9,172 nt of DNA, taken from positions 1-9,172 of the forward strand of contig JAFROA010000229.1 of the NCBI GenBank assembly GCA_017429885.1. The letters run 5' to 3'. The DNA comes from Bacteroidales bacterium (GTDB taxonomy: Bacteria > Bacteroidota > Bacteroidia > Bacteroidales > UBA932). Both the position numbers and the translations under genes were made by a program. The notes beneath the pieces were generated by a model. The model saw only the letters and a list, made by a program, of their open reading frames with translations, did not search any database and had not been told where the DNA came from. Shown one piece after another: positions 6,524 to 9,172 of the stretch (within the stretch, counting starts at the first letter, position 1; each line of letters starts with the position of its first letter).

Positions 6524-8029
6524 TTAGACGATATTCAACGACCCTGCGGCGAAGAGCACCAGATAACCGAGCACGACGCTGATCAAGCCGATGATGATGC
6601 CCATCCTGGCCATGTCTTTCTGCTTGATGAGATTGGTCGCGTAAGCCAAGGCGTTCGGAGGGGTGGATATTGGCAGGATCATGGCGCTGCTGGATGCGAT
6701 GGCGACTCCGATCAGCACGGTGGAAGTGCCGCCGATGGCATCGAGTTTATCGCCCATTGCCATACAGACCACGACGAGAATAGGCATGAGGAGCGCCGCC
6801 GTGGCGGAGTGGGAAATCAGGTTGGAGAGACCGTAGCACAGCAGGCCGGAGAGAAGGACGATCAGGAGCGGAGGGAAGTTGCCGAAAGGAATGGCACGGA
6901 CCACCAAGGCGGCGAGCCCGGAACCGTTCATGGCATATCCCAGAGCGAAACCACCGGCCACCATCCAGATGACCGACCAGTTGATCTCCTCAAGGTCATA
7001 TTTGGTGACGATGCCAGCCAAAGCGAAGACCGCGAAGGGAATGAGCGCGACCGTGTAGGTGTTGATGCCTGTGACCGTATCCATCATCCAGAGGAGGATG
7101 GTGACGATCATGGTGACAATCACCATGGCGGTTTCCTTGCCCTTCTTCATCTCACCCTCGATCTTCAGCTCTATGGTGTCCTGGGAGAACGGGAATAACT
7201 TCTTGAGCAGTGTCCAGGCGATAAATACCATGACAATCACAAGAGGAACCATGAAAATCATCCACTGGCCGAAACCGATGCCCATGGCCAGGCCCTCAGG
7301 GTCGTTCAGATATTTCAAAGCGATGGTGTTGGGAGGCGTTCCGATGGGGGTTCCCATACCACCAAGGTTGGCGGCGATGGGGATGCTGAGCGCCAAGGCG
7401 GTCCTTCCCTTTCCGGCCTCCGGAAGCTGCTTGAAAACAGGCGTGAGGAAGGTGAGCATCATGGCCGTCGTGGCCGTGTTACTGATGAACATGGAGAACA
7501 GCGCGGTCACAAGCATGAAGCCCAGCAGGATGTTCTCGCTCTTCTTCCCGAACGGGGTCAGCAGCACCCTGGCAAGATGCACGTCCAGACCCGTCTTGGT
7601 GGTCGCTATGGCAAGGACGAAACCGCCGATAAAGAGCATCACCACCGGGTCCGCGAAACTGGCCATCACCTGCTTGTAGCTCAGGAGCTGCCCGGCGGTT
7701 CCGGGATCGCAAATCCATTTGATACCCGAATTGGAGGTGCACAACAGCAGCAAGACCATTATGGAAACCGATGTCGCCCAGGCTGGAACCAATTCCAGCA
7801 CCCACATCAGCGTGGCGTAGACGAATATCGCTATGATTCTCTGCTGAACCGCCGTGAGACCATCGATACCGAAGGATTCAGTGGGCAGGAACCAGAGCAC
7901 CGCGACGATGATGGCGACAAAGATGAGACCTAAACTTTTCTTCTTTAATATAGCGGGGTTGAACCTATTGCTGTGACGCAACTTGTGCATCTGCTCAACC
8001 AAATGGAATCCTGTGAAATTCTTGAACAT
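6524..8029 (-). CDS. DASS/SLC13-family di/tricarboxylate:Na+ symporter-like transporter
   Basis: The 501-residue membrane protein has a charged N-terminal tail of about 30 residues, then many hydrophobic segments. The DASS substrate and sodium motifs occur in both halves: SNT at 183-185 (FISNTATTAMM) with GTPIGTPPN at 226-234, and SHS at 406-408 (LISHSATAALLMPI) with ISTPPN at 454-459. In characterised members such as VcINDY both clusters are Ser-Asn-Thr and bind the substrate carboxylates, so the second copy is altered here, though this may be normal for Bacteroidetes relatives. Likely cargo is succinate, another dicarboxylate or sulfate-like anion, taken up with sodium. The ATG at 8029 follows the M49-like stop by 26 bases and carries the ACGACACT leader, supporting this start over Met14. 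It is the middle gene of the right-hand operon. Confidence 0.9.
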   Translation of the reverse strand: MFKNFTGFHLVEQMHKLRHSNRFNPAILKKKSLGLIFVAIIVAVLWFLPTESFGIDGLTAVQQRIIAIFVYATLMWVLELVPAWATSVSIMVLLLLCTSNSGIKWICDPGTAGQLLSYKQVMASFADPVVMLFIGGFVLAIATTKTGLDVHLARVLLTPFGKKSENILLGFMLVTALFSMFISNTATTAMMLTFLTPVFKQLPEAGKGRTALALSIPIAANLGGMGTPIGTPPNTIALKYLNDPEGLAMGIGFGQWMIFMVPLVIVMVFIAWTLLKKLFPFSQDTIELKIEGEMKKGKETAMVIVTMIVTILLWMMDTVTGINTYTVALIPFAVFALAGIVTKYDLEEINWSVIWMVAGGFALGYAMNGSGLAALVVRAIPFGNFPPLLIVLLSGLLCYGLSNLISHSATAALLMPILVVVCMAMGDKLDAIGGTSTVLIGVAIASSSAMILPISTPPNALAYATNLIKQKDMARMGIIIGLISVVLGYLVLFAAGSLNIV

Positions 8030-8037
8030 AGTGTCGT
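8027..8037 (-). repeat. Start-codon leader repeat ACGACACTATG, copy 2 (DASS gene)
   Basis: This is the second copy of the 11-base sequence on the minus strand, ending with the ATG of the DASS transporter gene. It sits in the 26-base gap after the M49-like gene. The flanking bases differ from copy 1 (TTGTA here, CTAAT there), so the identity is confined to the eight bases before the ATG plus the ATG itself. Confidence 0.5.
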
Positions 8038-8055
8038 TACAATCGGTTTGGAAGG

Positions 8056-9172
8056 TTATTCATAGTTAAAGCGGATGTCGACGGGAATACCGGCGCTCTC
8101 CAGGACCCGCTTGTCAGACAGGCTCTCAGGGCCGGCTATTCCATACTTGGCGATCCAGGCTTTGGCCGCCTCGGAATCACCTTGAGCCTGGATGCGAAGT
8201 ATCTCAGCTCCAAGTGTTTCCAGGGCCTGCCAGGTCTTGTCGTAGTCGATGCTGTAACGACCGGAAGGATTCCAGATGATGGACTTGCTCTCAAGCAAGT
8301 AGTTATAGACGAAGATATTGGCGACACCCGTGGGGTCGGCGGCGCCGAAACGGGTGGAACGAATCGTGTTGGTGACGAAAGTGGTGAGAACATCTTCCTT
8401 CTGGAAAAGGGCTGAGATGTTGTAGTCTTCAGCCTCCTTGGCGCAGAGCCATGCGCCCAGCACATTGGACTTGGCTTTCTCCATGACGAGGGCCTCGCTG
8501 CCGAGAGTCTCCGCCACTGTTCCCTTTCCATTGATGGTCTCTTTCACACCCAGGCCCTTCGCGATCTCACGGAAAACGATGATCCAGTAGAAAGCGCTGG
8601 CATCGAGGTGGGGCTGGTAGACATCCTCCAGGAGAGCGTTACCGACCGGATGGACCGTGCGGTTGAACTTCTCGCGGATGATGTTATCGAATATGATTGA
8701 GCGGGTACCGAGCTCCTGCTGCACCTTGGCGTCATACGGGAAGTTGATACCGATCACCTTGAAGCCGGCATTGGTGTAGCCACTGCAGTAAAGCACGTTG
8801 CATGAGAATATATCCGACTCGGAACCAGGAACGAAAGCATGGTTGGCCGGATCGCCGGGCAACATCTTCTGAAGTTCCGGCATACGGGCGGACAGGGCGT
8901 TGAGTTCCTCAGTGCGCTGGAGATTCTTCAGGAGGACATAGGCTCCGTAGGAAGCCTTGGTGCCATAGAGGGCGTCATCCTCTGCCTCGATGGGGCCGAG
9001 CACAAGGTCCATCTTGCTGTCGTTCATCGCCAGCCAAGCCTTGTTGCTGCCGTAATAGTCATCGGTCTTGAGGCTCTCGATCAACGCGAGAAGATAGTTC
9101 CGGACGCTCTCCTTGATGGTGACATCGGCGGCCCTGCTCAAGTACTCCTCAATCTTTTCAATATACTCGGCG
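8056..9172 (-). CDS. M49 (dipeptidyl peptidase III)-like protein lacking zinc ligands, C-terminal part (5' end outside window)
   Basis: The frame is open to the right edge, giving 371 visible residues; the possible start at 9141 is a TTG inside a continuous coding frame and is not taken as real. Several blocks match what I recall of the M49 branch that includes the C-terminal domain of plant Nudix hydrolase 3: DDYYGSNKAWLAM, GPIEAEDDALYGTKA, TNAGFKVIGINFPYD, RSTRFGAADP, LGAEILRIQAQGD, and a final GIPVDIRFNY. Where active members have HExxH followed by GLGP, this protein has FREIAKGLGVK (bases 8557-8571 for REIAK). Where they have EEAKAD, it has MEKAKSN (8464-8484), losing the second Glu. No HE dipeptide occurs anywhere in the visible part. 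The codons are clean and the frame intact, so this is probably an inactive homologue rather than a decayed gene. It lies upstream of two transporters, 26 bases from the first. Its role and location are unknown. Confidence 0.72.
   Translation of the reverse strand, partial: AEYIEKIEEYLSRAADVTIKESVRNYLLALIESLKTDDYYGSNKAWLAMNDSKMDLVLGPIEAEDDALYGTKASYGAYVLLKNLQRTEELNALSARMPELQKMLPGDPANHAFVPGSESDIFSCNVLYCSGYTNAGFKVIGINFPYDAKVQQELGTRSIIFDNIIREKFNRTVHPVGNALLEDVYQPHLDASAFYWIIVFREIAKGLGVKETINGKGTVAETLGSEALVMEKAKSNVLGAWLCAKEAEDYNISALFQKEDVLTTFVTNTIRSTRFGAADPTGVANIFVYNYLLESKSIIWNPSGRYSIDYDKTWQALETLGAEILRIQAQGDSEAAKAWIAKYGIAGPESLSDKRVLESAGIPVDIRFNYE

Noticed and set aside
6511..6526. Minus strand TAATACGACACTATGG resembles the phage T7 promoter
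   Set aside because: It lacks two internal bases and one later base of the T7 consensus, it coincides with a stop codon, a gap and a start codon, and the sister copy at 8027-8037 does not share the TAATAC part. The resemblance is chance.
9139..9141. TTG start for the M49-like gene
   Set aside because: The frame stays open with family-like sequence (IEKIEEYL) to the window edge and M49 proteins are much longer, so the gene is cut by the window.

Overview
The window looks like chromosomal DNA from a Bacteroidota (order Bacteroidales) with a fairly GC-rich genome, possibly a gut or rumen relative of Rikenellaceae. Four things point there: a DUF5107/TPR protein; a TolB-type lipoprotein carrying a single CxxCH haem site; a near-consensus Bacteroidetes promoter (TTTG, 19 bases, TAnnTTT); and the absence of Shine-Dalgarno sequences before the starts that can be judged. 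The exact genus is a guess. Coding is dense: no gene-free stretch exceeds about 110 bases, and I see no RNA gene, insertion sequence, CRISPR array or other mobile element.

Layout. Bases 1-945 (+) hold the C-terminal part of a DUF5107/TPR protein. It meets, tail to tail, a minus-strand pair transcribed leftwards from about 4116: a secreted GH123/DUF4091-type glycosidase (4098-2398), then, one base later, a periplasmic lipoprotein with a haem-binding site and a TolB-like propeller (2396-942). Divergent from that pair, a plus-strand pair encodes a nicotinamidase-like cysteine hydrolase (4205-4756) and a MutT-type Nudix pyrophosphohydrolase (about 4779-5156). These meet, again tail to tail, a second leftward cluster read from beyond the right edge: an M49 (dipeptidyl peptidase III)-like protein that has lost its zinc ligands (9172-8056), a DASS/SLC13 carboxylate transporter (8029-6524) and a GntP-family transporter (6514-5153).

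How the genes may work together. The GH123 and haem/TolB genes probably form a small envelope operon concerned with amino-sugar glycans, with the role of the lipoprotein unknown. The hydrolase and Nudix genes look like cytosolic nucleotide or NAD housekeeping. The right-hand cluster pairs two unrelated organic-anion carriers with a probably inactive peptidase homologue.

The points most worth a second look are the degenerate M49 active site, the identical 11-base sequence ending at the start codon of both transporter genes, and the fact that both convergent gene pairs share a CTAG in which the two TAG stop codons overlap, one of them inside a 12-base perfect palindrome.
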